From assembly GCF_030503615.1 (NCBI RefSeq), contig NZ_CP129963.1, positions 930,001 to 994,000 of the forward strand: DNA of 64,000 nucleotides, in the 5' to 3' direction. The translations under genes were made by a program, and so were the position numbers. The notes below the pieces were generated by a model, which had not been told where the DNA came from, did not search any database, and saw nothing but the letters and a program-made list of their open reading frames with translations. This document shows positions 1-8,698 of the stretch, one piece after another (position 1 is the first letter of the stretch; each line of letters begins with the position of its first letter). Source of the stretch: Sphingobacterium sp. BN32 (GTDB taxonomy: Bacteria; Bacteroidota; Bacteroidia; Sphingobacteriales; Sphingobacteriaceae).

Positions 1-1170
1 AAAATTGGTATCGTTCCGGAACTTGACTGGATTATCAATGAGTCAAGACCACAATCTTCGCGTATTCCGGCAATCATTTCTGATGAAATAACCTGGGAGA
101 CGATTACGACCCTAAATTTAGGTGTTGATATGTCTTTGCTTAATTCTCGTCTAGGATTTTCTTTCGATTGGTACAATCGCGAGACTGATAAAATGTTGGG
201 AAAAGCATTCGACCTGCCTTTCATCTTAGGGGCAGCCGTTCCTCAAACCAACAATGCGAAGCTCCGTACTCGTGGATTCGAGCTTGTAGCGACCTGGAAC
301 GATAAATTGGACAATGGAATCGGATACAATTTCAAAGTAACATTGGGCGATAGCCGCACTCAGGTTTTAGAGTATTTAAATACAACGGGTCAGATTGATA
401 CCTGGTACATCGGTAAGAATTATGGAGAGATTTGGGGATTTGAAACCGATGGTATCATCCAAACGCAAGGAGAGGCAATGGCAGATCAATCAAAATACCA
501 TGCGAAATGGGGGCCAGGCGATATCAGGTACAAGGACCTGAATGGCGACGGAATCATCAATGATGGAACGCGTACTTTAGAAAATCATGGAGACTTGAAA
601 GTGCTTGGAAATTCACTTCCACGCTATAACTATGGTATCACCGCAGGCATGAATTGGAAAGGCTTTGACTTCAATATGTTCTGGCAGGGTGTTGGTCGCC
701 GTGATTTTTCGCCTGAAAACACCACACCGTTATTCTGGGGGATGACTACAGCATGGGGCAACTCGGGTCTATATAAAGACTCACCAGCATTAGACTATTG
801 GCGGCCTGCTGATGAGACCAATATCTTGGGTCCTAATACAGATGCTTATTTGCCAAAACCATACTTCACTACGGAAACCAATAAAAATAGACTTCCGCAA
901 TCCAAGTATATGTTGAATGCAGCATATCTGCGTTTGAAAAATGTTCAACTTGGATATACCTTACCTGAATCGTTAATCGGTAAAATGTTCAGTCGCGCAA
1001 GAGTGTATTTCTCAGGAGAAAATTTACTGACGTTCTCTAGTATGCCAAAAGTATTCGACCCTGAAACAGCAGTAGCATCAGACAGTCGAGAAGGTGGCTA
1101 TTTGACGAGCGGCGTGATCTATCCAATGAGTAGTACATTATCATTCGGTTTAAACCTTACCCTAAAGTAA
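1..1170 (+). CDS. SusC/RagA-family TonB-dependent outer-membrane receptor, C-terminal part (5' end outside window)
   Basis: The frame is open from base 1, so the gene begins upstream of the window; the first internal ATG at 130 is not the start. The visible 390 residues are the C-terminal beta-barrel of a SusC-type transporter. They carry the EF-hand-like segment DLNGDGIIND and the family's usual end: a stretch reading YLRLKNVQLGYTLP, a VYFSGENLL segment, a FDPE segment and a final aromatic/hydrophobic strand ending SFGLNLTLK. SusC proteins import oligosaccharides across the outer membrane with a SusD lid, and the SusD gene follows with a one-base overlap. The plug domain is not visible, so nothing can be said of its substrate. 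Confidence 0.95.
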   Translation, partial: KIGIVPELDWIINESRPQSSRIPAIISDEITWETITTLNLGVDMSLLNSRLGFSFDWYNRETDKMLGKAFDLPFILGAAVPQTNNAKLRTRGFELVATWNDKLDNGIGYNFKVTLGDSRTQVLEYLNTTGQIDTWYIGKNYGEIWGFETDGIIQTQGEAMADQSKYHAKWGPGDIRYKDLNGDGIINDGTRTLENHGDLKVLGNSLPRYNYGITAGMNWKGFDFNMFWQGVGRRDFSPENTTPLFWGMTTAWGNSGLYKDSPALDYWRPADETNILGPNTDAYLPKPYFTTETNKNRLPQSKYMLNAAYLRLKNVQLGYTLPESLIGKMFSRARVYFSGENLLTFSSMPKVFDPETAVASDSREGGYLTSGVIYPMSSTLSFGLNLTLK

Positions 1171-2900
1171 TGATTATGAAAAATTTTCTTAAACGATCGA
1201 GTATATTATTATTGAGTTGTGCGGCACTGATTTCCTGCAACGACGATTTTCTTGAAAGACTGCCTTTAGATGAAGTGGCAGCAGAAAAATATTTTACAAA
1301 GCCCTTGGATTTGGAGATCTATATGAATCAGTTTTACAATGCTTCTTACTTTCCAAAATATCCAAATTATGGAGCGGACTTTAACAGTGATAACATGGTT
1401 GCCGCTGTTCCCGATATCCGCTTACAAGGCACAAGAACAGTATCTCCTACCGGGAATATGGGCTATGCGAATGTGCGTAGTTTAAATTACTTTTTTAAAG
1501 AATATAAAAAGCTCGAGGGAAATCACAGTTTCGATAGCTACAAACAATACGTCGGTGAAGCCTACTATTTTAAAGCAGTTACCTATTTCAACTTATTGAA
1601 GCTATATGGTGATATTCCATGGGTGGATAATGTGTATGGTACATCATCTCCGGAACTCTATAGCCCTCGTTCACCACGAGAATTTGTAGCCGATCGGATT
1701 ATCGGCTGTTTGGACTCGGCAGCGATGTATTTGAGCAGTGATAAAACGAATGGCTACAGCCGAATCAATAAATGGATAGCCTTACTGATGCAAAGCCGCG
1801 TCGCCCTATATGAGGGAACTTGGCAGAAATATCATAATGGTACTGTATTCGGCGTAGCAAACGCTAATCCTAATAAGTATTTTGAAATTGCTGTAAAAGC
1901 GAGTGAAGCGGTTATGAATTCGGGTCTCTATAGTGTTTACAATAGCGGTAAACCTAAAAGCGACTATTATGATTTATTCACAAAAAGGGATTATACAGGG
2001 AACTCCGAAGTATTGTTTTGGCGTCGTTATGATAATGATTTGTCTAGAGGGGATGCTGACTTCACTAACGACAGAAACTTCAGAATGGCTCAGCCGGTAG
2101 GCCGTTCGATGGCAAAGGAGGTTGTTGATCAATACCTGATGATCGATGGCAAGCCAATTACCGGAAATAGCCTATTCGGCGGGTATAGCACGATTACCCA
2201 AGAATTCCAAAATCGCGATCCAAGATTGGCACAGACGATTGCTACACCAGACCAAGTTTGGAAAATAGCGGCTGACGGTAAGACGCAAAACTGGTCGGTA
2301 ATTTATAGTTCTTTAAATTCAAGAACAGATTTGGAAGCTCCGACAGGTTATATTATTCAGAAAGGTTATGATCCACATGTAATCTATCATGTACAGCAAT
2401 ATGAGGAAACACCGTCCATTCTTTTCCGTTATGCGGAGGTTCTGTTGAATTATATTGAGGCAAAAGCAGAGTTAGGCATTGCTACACAGGCGGATATTGA
2501 TAAAACAATCAAGCCCTTGCGCGATCGCGTTGGGATGCCAAATTTAGTAATTGGAAGCATTGCCAATGACGCGAAGTGGGAGTTTCCTACTTTAACTCCT
2601 TTGTTGAATGAGATTAGACGCGAGCGTCGTATCGAGTTGGTCGGCGAAGGTTTTCGTTGGGATGATATCGCACGTTGGGCTGCGGCGGATGAGGTAATCG
2701 TCGGCAAGCGCCCGCATGGATTCTTAGCGAGTCAGATTAAGGTGAATCCTTTTCCAGTTGACCAGAACGGTTTCCTTGATCCTTACCAGAAGGCAATTCC
2801 TAATGGTTATGGTTTCAAGTTAGGTAGAGATTATTTAAGCCCTATTCCGGAGAATGAACTTGTCTTAAACGACAAGTTAACACAGAACCCAGGATGGTAA
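1170..2900 (+). CDS. SusD/RagB-family glycan-binding outer-membrane lipoprotein
   Basis: A 576-residue lipoprotein with a short N-terminal hydrophobic segment and lipobox LISC (Cys about residue 23). SusD signatures are present: an early DFLERLPLDE segment, the helical YVGEAYYFKAVTYFNLLKLYGD region, the ILFRYAEVLLNYIEAKAELG region, RRERRIELVGEGFRWDDIARW and a C-terminal PIPENEL segment before NPGW. The start codon shares its A with the TAA of the preceding SusC (TAATG), implying translational coupling; a second ATG at 1176 is an equally good start. It forms the lid of the SusC transporter and binds the incoming glycan. Substrate unknown. Confidence 0.95.
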   Translation: MIMKNFLKRSSILLLSCAALISCNDDFLERLPLDEVAAEKYFTKPLDLEIYMNQFYNASYFPKYPNYGADFNSDNMVAAVPDIRLQGTRTVSPTGNMGYANVRSLNYFFKEYKKLEGNHSFDSYKQYVGEAYYFKAVTYFNLLKLYGDIPWVDNVYGTSSPELYSPRSPREFVADRIIGCLDSAAMYLSSDKTNGYSRINKWIALLMQSRVALYEGTWQKYHNGTVFGVANANPNKYFEIAVKASEAVMNSGLYSVYNSGKPKSDYYDLFTKRDYTGNSEVLFWRRYDNDLSRGDADFTNDRNFRMAQPVGRSMAKEVVDQYLMIDGKPITGNSLFGGYSTITQEFQNRDPRLAQTIATPDQVWKIAADGKTQNWSVIYSSLNSRTDLEAPTGYIIQKGYDPHVIYHVQQYEETPSILFRYAEVLLNYIEAKAELGIATQADIDKTIKPLRDRVGMPNLVIGSIANDAKWEFPTLTPLLNEIRRERRIELVGEGFRWDDIARWAAADEVIVGKRPHGFLASQIKVNPFPVDQNGFLDPYQKAIPNGYGFKLGRDYLSPIPENELVLNDKLTQNPGW

Positions 2901-2929
2901 AGATTTTCGTTTAATATAGGTTTGAATGT

Positions 2930-2969
2930 CCAAAGCGGTGGTAAGTGCCAGCTTGCCACCTCACTTTGG
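2930..2969 (+). terminator. Intercistronic stem-loop after susD
   Basis: An inverted repeat pairs CCAAAG plus GGTGGTAAG with CTTGCCACC plus CTTTGG around a 6-base loop, with one G-U pair and a small bulge. There is no T-run after it, so a partial terminator or mRNA-stabilising hairpin is more likely than a full stop. It would set susCD expression above that of the downstream enzyme genes. Confidence 0.5.
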
Positions 2970-2984
2970 TCTTAAGCTAAAAGA

Positions 2985-4139
2985 ATGAGCACATTGAAAA
3001 AGACGATTCCATATTGCTACTGTTGCGCTTTGCTATTTATGGCTATGCTGCAGCCTCTTTTCGCGCAGAACAAGAAGGATAAAAAGGCTGTATGGGCAGA
3101 AATAAGTTCGTATTTCCATGCTCCTGCTGCTTTCGAGAATCAATATGGCGATTACAAATCAGTGCTCATCGATGAAGAAGGAAAGGAAATCCAGAGCAAA
3201 TCAGCTTGGGCAAAGCAAAGAGAAAAGATTAAAGCGAAGTGGATGAATCAGATGGGGCAATGGCCTGCATTCTTAGAAGATCAAAAGCTTCAGTTTTTAG
3301 ACACGACCGTTCGAGAAGGGTATACGGAATATGTGGTGGCTTTTGACTGGTTGCCCAATCGGAAAACTCAGGGATACTTATTGGTCCCCCATACAAAAGG
3401 TAAGAAAGCAGCGGTATTGACCGTGTTTTACGAGCCTGAAACTGCTATCGGTCGTGGCAAAGCCGAGCGAGATTTTGCCTTGCAATTATGCAAGCAAGGT
3501 TTCATTACCTTATCTATCGGTACTGCCGAAACAACGAACAATAAAACCTACTCCTTATACTATCCATCGATAGACAAGGCAGAAATACAGCCGCTCTCTG
3601 CACTGGCATACGCTGCTGCAAATGCATGGTATGTGTTGGCAAATTATAAGGAAGTAGATTCCAAAAGGATTGGTATTATGGGGCATTCTTACGGCGGCAA
3701 ATGGGCGATGTTTGGCTCTTGCTTATTCGATAAGTTTGCTTGCGCAGTATGGTCAGATCCGGGGATCGTATTTGATGAAACCAAAGGTTCGGGTGTAAAT
3801 TACTGGGAACCTTGGTATTTGGGGTATTATCCACCGCCTTGGCAAAATGCGTGGAGACAGACCGGAATGATTGATGGCGCAAAAGGCTTATATCCTAAGC
3901 TGATGAAATCAAAGCAAGACCTGCACGAGTTGCATGCTTTAATGGCTCCGCGCCCATTCCTGGTATCCGGTGGTTCGTCGGATCCTATCGATAGATGGAT
4001 TCCATTGAATCACACGATTAAGTTGAACAAATTATTGGGATATGAAAATAGAGTCGCGATGACCAATAGACCGGAGCATTCGCCGAATGCCGAATCTAAC
4101 CGTCAAGCCAATCTATTTTTTGAATATTTCTTGAAGTAA
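2985..4139 (+). CDS. Secreted alpha/beta-hydrolase (acetyl-xylan-esterase / dienelactone-hydrolase-like)
   Basis: A 384-residue protein with an N-terminal signal peptide ending near LFAQ. The nucleophile elbow is GHSYGG (Ser about residue 234). An Asp in GGSSDPIDRW and a His in RPEHSPN sit at the right order and spacing for the other two members of the triad. The fold resembles carbohydrate esterases of the CE7/CE15 and dienelactone hydrolase groups found in polysaccharide-utilisation loci, where they remove acetyl or other ester groups from glycans. No close family can be named from sequence alone. It sits 84 bases after susD, across a stem-loop, and precedes the redox genes of the same operon. 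Confidence 0.8.
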   Translation: MSTLKKTIPYCYCCALLFMAMLQPLFAQNKKDKKAVWAEISSYFHAPAAFENQYGDYKSVLIDEEGKEIQSKSAWAKQREKIKAKWMNQMGQWPAFLEDQKLQFLDTTVREGYTEYVVAFDWLPNRKTQGYLLVPHTKGKKAAVLTVFYEPETAIGRGKAERDFALQLCKQGFITLSIGTAETTNNKTYSLYYPSIDKAEIQPLSALAYAAANAWYVLANYKEVDSKRIGIMGHSYGGKWAMFGSCLFDKFACAVWSDPGIVFDETKGSGVNYWEPWYLGYYPPPWQNAWRQTGMIDGAKGLYPKLMKSKQDLHELHALMAPRPFLVSGGSSDPIDRWIPLNHTIKLNKLLGYENRVAMTNRPEHSPNAESNRQANLFFEYFLK

Positions 4140-4149
4140 GGGGGATAAA

Positions 4150-4218
4150 ATGGCTAGATTTAAGATAGAAAAGCACGATCGAAAGGATCGAATCGTAAGT
4201 ATCTACAACCTTAAATAA
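4150..4218 (+). CDS. Possible 22-residue small ORF between hydrolase and GMC oxidoreductase
   Basis: A short frame with ATG at 4150 lies between the hydrolase stop (4139) and the GMC start (4224). It is preceded by an unusually strong purine stretch, AAGGGGG, five bases before the ATG. The 22-residue product is basic and begins MARFKIEKHD. It matches nothing I recognise. In many relatives a small gluconate-dehydrogenase subunit 3 gene precedes a GMC oxidoreductase, but this peptide shows no similarity to that subunit. It may be a leader peptide or chance. Confidence 0.25.
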   Translation: MARFKIEKHDRKDRIVSIYNLK

Positions 4219-4223
4219 ACGAC

Positions 4224-5930
4224 ATGGACCTAAACAGCGAATTTGATGTAATTGTTATTGGCTCAGGAATCAGTGGTGGATGGGCAGTGAAGGAATTTAC
4301 CGAAAAGGGATTTAAGACGCTCTTGATCGAAAGAGGGCGTATGGTTAAGCATATAAAAGATTATCCAACGGCGAATATGGATCCTTGGGAATTTGAACAC
4401 CGAGGGCAGAAGACCAAAGCCGACGTTGCAGAGAATAAGCTGATCAGTAAGCACTATGCCTATGGCGAGGCGACAAAGCATTTTTATATTAAAGACGAGG
4501 ATCAAGAGTATATTCAAGAGAAGCCTTTCGACTGGATCCGCGGATTTCAGATTGGCGGTAAATCGCTATTGTGGGCAAGACAAACGCAACGTTGGAGCGA
4601 CTTTGAATTCAATGCACCAAAGAAATATGACTATGCAATAGATTGGCCGATTCGCTATGCGGATCTAGCACCCTGGTACTCGCACGTAGAAAAGTTCGTC
4701 GGCATCTCGGGTAATCGGGACGGTATTGAAAATATGCCGGACTCGGAGGTCGTTGGGGCCTTTGAGATGAACCAAGTGGAGAAAGCTATCGCAGATTCCA
4801 TTGATCGGAACTTTACAGACCGTAAAGCGATCATTGGTCGTTCTGCGAACCTAGCGGTGATTAAGGACGAGCAGAAGAAGCAGGGCAGAGGGCAATGTAT
4901 GGCGAGATCGCTTTGCGAGCGTGGTTGTCCTTTTGGGGGCTATTTCAGTTCTAATTCGTCGACTATCCCTTATGCCGAGAAAACAGGCAATCTGACCATC
5001 GTAACGGATAGCATCGCTGAGTCGATTATCTATGATGATAAGACCGGAAAAGCTTCGGCTGTACAGGTTATTGATGCGAACAGCAGAGAGAAGAAAATAT
5101 ACAGAGCGAAGGTGATCTTTCTGAATGCAGCGACATTGAATTCGAACCTAATCCTATTGAATTCCAAATCCGAGCGTTTTCCGAATGGCTTGGGGAATGA
5201 TAATGGGCTGTTAGGGCGATATATTGCCTTCCACAATTATAGAGGCAGGATTACAGCCGATATTGATGGCTTTGAAGATTCTTATTATTTCGGGCGCCGG
5301 CCAACACAGGTTTTTATCCCGGCATTTAAGAATATTCACAGCGATGCGGAGACATTTAAGGGCTCTTACCTGATTGCTTATTCTGCGAATCGCGATGGCT
5401 GGGGTCGCAATCCGGGTTTGGATACTCTGGGGGCTAGCTTTAAAGATGCCATATTGGAACCGGGAGGCTGGAAGATTTCTATGATGATGCAAGGGGAAGT
5501 GTTGCCGATTTATGAGAATCATGTACGCTTAAGTCCTGATAAAAAGGATAAATATGGCCTTCCACAACTTATTACATCCATTGGGTATTCGGATAATGAT
5601 GTGGCAATGATGGAGGACTTCTTTAAAGAAGGGACTTCCATTCTGGAGAAGGCCGGTTGTAAAAATATTAAGAAGCTAGATCAGCATATCGCTTTCGGGC
5701 GGCAGCCGGGTTTGGAGGTTCATGATGTGGGCGGTGTTCGTATGGGCGAGGATCCTAAGGATTCCTTGTTGAACAAATACAACCAGTTGCATCATTGCAA
5801 GAATGTATTTGTGACCGACGGGGCATGTATGTCCAGTGTTGGTAATCAGAACCCTTCGCTAACCTTCATGGCATTGACTGCCAGAGCTGTTGATTATGCA
5901 GCGGATCAATTGAAAAACGGATATTTATAA
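4224..5930 (+). CDS. GMC-family FAD-dependent oxidoreductase (sugar/alcohol dehydrogenase)
   Basis: A 568-residue flavoprotein. The Rossmann FAD-binding motif GSGISGG lies at residues 13-19, followed by an acidic strand end LLIERG. A GGKSLLWARQ segment near residue 110 is the typical second FAD contact of GMC enzymes. The C-terminal region has VHDVGGVRMG, with the usual His, and then GNQNPSLTFMALTAR. It lacks a clear signal peptide. GMC proteins of this subgroup oxidise sugar or polyol hydroxyls and often pass electrons to a cytochrome c. Here the next gene, overlapping by one base, encodes a sugar dehydrogenase with a cytochrome c domain, which suggests a shared electron route. The usual small subunit is not present next to it. 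Confidence 0.88.
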   Translation: MDLNSEFDVIVIGSGISGGWAVKEFTEKGFKTLLIERGRMVKHIKDYPTANMDPWEFEHRGQKTKADVAENKLISKHYAYGEATKHFYIKDEDQEYIQEKPFDWIRGFQIGGKSLLWARQTQRWSDFEFNAPKKYDYAIDWPIRYADLAPWYSHVEKFVGISGNRDGIENMPDSEVVGAFEMNQVEKAIADSIDRNFTDRKAIIGRSANLAVIKDEQKKQGRGQCMARSLCERGCPFGGYFSSNSSTIPYAEKTGNLTIVTDSIAESIIYDDKTGKASAVQVIDANSREKKIYRAKVIFLNAATLNSNLILLNSKSERFPNGLGNDNGLLGRYIAFHNYRGRITADIDGFEDSYYFGRRPTQVFIPAFKNIHSDAETFKGSYLIAYSANRDGWGRNPGLDTLGASFKDAILEPGGWKISMMMQGEVLPIYENHVRLSPDKKDKYGLPQLITSIGYSDNDVAMMEDFFKEGTSILEKAGCKNIKKLDQHIAFGRQPGLEVHDVGGVRMGEDPKDSLLNKYNQLHHCKNVFVTDGACMSSVGNQNPSLTFMALTARAVDYAADQLKNGYL

Positions 5931-7459
5931 TGATATTTCAACCTAAACCATTTATTAAAATTTTAATTTTCTCTTGCCTCTTCTTCACAGCATGCAGGCA
6001 AACGGATCATAACTTCACCGTCAAGGATATCCCTGTGGAATATCTTAAACTTGATAACAGCTACGTAGAAGTAAGTACCGTGGCAGAAGGTTTGTCTGTC
6101 CCATGGGGGATGGACTATGTAGACAATAAGATTCTATTTACCGAGATTGCAGGGAAAGTGAAAGAGCTGAATCTCACGACGGGTGAGGTGAGAACGCTCT
6201 TGGAGATCGAGGATGTGTTCACTAGAACGACGCCCGGCTTATTGGATATTACCATCCAAAAGAATACGAAAGATGACCCTTATGTCTTTTTAAACTATAC
6301 GAAAAAGCGGGACTCTTTGGTGGTTTCAACCCTTATGCGCTATCAATACAATGGTTCTGAACTCATTAATCCAACGGAAATATTAAGCGTCGCAGGTGCC
6401 AATGGGCATAACGGAACGCGCCTTTTGATCGATAAGAACAATATTCTTTATTGGGCAACCGGGGATGTCGCGGATAACAATATGGCGCAGGATTCGACTA
6501 CCCTAAATGGCAAGGTACTGCGCATGAATCTAGATGGCACTGTGCCGGCGGACAATCCTATTCCGAACAGCTTGGTATATGCCTGGGGATTCAGAAATAT
6601 TCAAGGGATGACTTTAGATAAGGATGGCAATCTCTTCACTGCAGAGCATGGCGATGCTATCGAAGATGAAGTCAATTGGGTTCGACCTTTGCACAACTAT
6701 GGTTGGCCTCTAATTGAAGGTAAGCACGATACGGATGAGGAGCTAGCGATTACGGCAAAGACTAAAATGACTGAGCCTATCCGATCATGGACTCCAGTGA
6801 TCGCTCCGGCAGGTATGGCATATTATAACCACGATGAGATTTCGGACTGGAAGAATTCTTTGTTGCTCGTGACCCTTAAGAGTCAACGCCTTCGTGTGCT
6901 TAATCTGAATGAAGACCAACATAGCATCAAAGAAGAGCATATTTATTTTGGCAAACATTTCGGCCGTATGCGTGCTGTTTTGGTACTTCCAAATGGCGAT
7001 GTGTTACTTTCCACGAGTAATAGAGATTGGAACCCTCAGCCAGGTTTTCCAAAGGAGAATGACGACCGTATCATACGCCTTCGAATTACCGATCAGAAAC
7101 CACAGTCGTTTTTACAAGAGGATCCTAAAGTTACGGCTGCAGCGGGCAATAACAATGCTGCGGTATTGTATAAGAATTATTGCGCATCCTGCCATAAAGA
7201 GGATGGCAAAGGCGTCGCAAACTCCTTCCCGCCGCTCGTGAACTCTAAGCGTATAAACGACCTGACAGCGTTTACTAAGTTATTGCTGGAAGGGACAAAA
7301 GAAAAGAAACCAATTAATGGCGTAAGCTATGAGCAAAATATGGCAAGCTACTCATTCTTAAAGGATGAGGAACTCGCAGCGATAATCAATTATGTGAAAA
7401 CCGAGTTTGGAGATCAGAAAACAACGACTCCGGCGGCCGTAAAAGCACTTAGAAAATAA
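5930..7459 (+). CDS. PQQ-dependent sugar (glucose/sorbosone-type) dehydrogenase lipoprotein with C-terminal cytochrome c domain
   Basis: A 509-residue lipoprotein (lipobox FTAC, Cys about residue 23). Residues about 50-390 form the GSDH-type propeller, with the typical VPWGMDYV, GHNGTRLLID, WGFRNIQGM, AEHGD and WPLIEGKH segments seen in soluble aldose/PQQ dehydrogenases. A mono-haem cytochrome c domain follows, with CASCHK at about 418-423 and a Met in NMASYSF as likely distal ligand. It would oxidise a sugar in the periplasm and send electrons through its own haem to the respiratory chain. Its ATG shares a base with the GMC stop codon. The true substrate and cofactor are inferred from the family. 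Confidence 0.85.
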   Translation: MIFQPKPFIKILIFSCLFFTACRQTDHNFTVKDIPVEYLKLDNSYVEVSTVAEGLSVPWGMDYVDNKILFTEIAGKVKELNLTTGEVRTLLEIEDVFTRTTPGLLDITIQKNTKDDPYVFLNYTKKRDSLVVSTLMRYQYNGSELINPTEILSVAGANGHNGTRLLIDKNNILYWATGDVADNNMAQDSTTLNGKVLRMNLDGTVPADNPIPNSLVYAWGFRNIQGMTLDKDGNLFTAEHGDAIEDEVNWVRPLHNYGWPLIEGKHDTDEELAITAKTKMTEPIRSWTPVIAPAGMAYYNHDEISDWKNSLLLVTLKSQRLRVLNLNEDQHSIKEEHIYFGKHFGRMRAVLVLPNGDVLLSTSNRDWNPQPGFPKENDDRIIRLRITDQKPQSFLQEDPKVTAAAGNNNAAVLYKNYCASCHKEDGKGVANSFPPLVNSKRINDLTAFTKLLLEGTKEKKPINGVSYEQNMASYSFLKDEELAAIINYVKTEFGDQKTTTPAAVKALRK

Positions 7460-7465
7460 ATAAGA

Positions 7466-8698
7466 ATGAATAAAAACTGGTTATTAAAAGGCCTATCCAT
7501 ATTAGGTCCGGGGATTGTAACAGCCGCTCTTGTTTTTGGGCCTAGTAAGATGACGATTACTTCCAAAATGGGAGCAGACTATGGCTTTGAGCTCATCTGG
7601 GTTATCATTCTTGCCATATTCTTCATGCTCATATTTACGAATATGAGCGCTAGAATCGGGCAATATAACACAGACTCGCTATTAACGTTGATTCGCAAAA
7701 AGATAGGGAAGTTCGGAAGTATCTTTATCGGTGCAGGAATTTTTCTTGTCGCCATCTCCTTTCAAGCGGGGAATTCCACAGGCGTTGGGATTGCGATGGG
7801 GGAAGCTACAGATACTGATGCAAAGATCTGGATCATCGTATTCAACTTGGCGGGTATCTTATTACTGTTCTTCAGATCCTTTTATCAGGTATTGGAAAAA
7901 GTGATGCTGGGGCTAGTGATCCTGATGCTTTTCAGTTTTGTGTTGACATTGCTATTGATTCAGCCTTCGTTCAGCCATATTGCTGATGGTTTGATTCCGC
8001 ATATTCCTAGCGGTTCGACTGGTTTGATCGTAGCCTTTATTGCTTCTTGTTTTTCATTAGTAGGGGCATTTTACCAATCCTATTTGGTTCAGGAAAAGAG
8101 GAAAGCGAATGGTTCTGTTGCAGGCGAGCCACTCTCGGAAGATAAGCATGCACAACTAAGTAGCACCATCGGGATATTGATCTTAGGGATCATGAGTGCA
8201 GTCGTGTTAATCTGCGCGGCGTCCGTACTTCATCCAAAAGGATTGAAAGTTAACTCGGCATCAGAAATGGCGATGGCATTAGAGCCGCTATTTGGATCGA
8301 ACGCTAGCCACCTGTTTCTGATAGGATTATTCGGCGCTTCGTTCTCCTCACTGATTGGGAATGCCGCCCTTGGAGGTTCTATGCTAGGAGACGCTATTGG
8401 CTTGAAAGGAAACTTGAACAATAAATACGTCAAGATGCTGATTGCGATTGTCATGGTTTTCGGAGCAATCATTTCCTTATTGTTTAGCAAGCTTCCACTA
8501 GAGCTTATTGTACTAGCGCAAAGTGTCACGATATTCTTGGTGCCATTTACCGGAATAGCGATTTATTGGATTGCCAACAGTGAAGATATCATGGGCGAGC
8601 ATAAGAATAATATGTTTCAGAAGATAGTTGGCCTATTGGGTCTACTGTTGGTAATTGGCTTAGCGGTATTGAATTTTAAAGTATTAGTATTATCATAA
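7466..8698 (+). CDS. NRAMP-related membrane transporter lacking canonical metal-binding motifs
   Basis: A 410-residue polytopic protein with about 11 hydrophobic helices and the NRAMP family start GPGIVTAALVFGP. The family's metal site needs DPGN in helix 1 and a MPH segment in helix 6. Here helix 1 reads GPSK (residues 25-28) and the matching helix-6 stretch after VGA reads FYQS (about 202-205), so the Asp, Asn and Met metal ligands are absent. Divalent metal transport is therefore doubtful. It sits six bases after the sugar dehydrogenase and abuts the SDR gene, so the operon context points to uptake of a catabolite or proton-coupled movement of an organic compound; that part is inference. 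Confidence 0.8.
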   Translation: MNKNWLLKGLSILGPGIVTAALVFGPSKMTITSKMGADYGFELIWVIILAIFFMLIFTNMSARIGQYNTDSLLTLIRKKIGKFGSIFIGAGIFLVAISFQAGNSTGVGIAMGEATDTDAKIWIIVFNLAGILLLFFRSFYQVLEKVMLGLVILMLFSFVLTLLLIQPSFSHIADGLIPHIPSGSTGLIVAFIASCFSLVGAFYQSYLVQEKRKANGSVAGEPLSEDKHAQLSSTIGILILGIMSAVVLICAASVLHPKGLKVNSASEMAMALEPLFGSNASHLFLIGLFGASFSSLIGNAALGGSMLGDAIGLKGNLNNKYVKMLIAIVMVFGAIISLLFSKLPLELIVLAQSVTIFLVPFTGIAIYWIANSEDIMGEHKNNMFQKIVGLLGLLLVIGLAVLNFKVLVLS

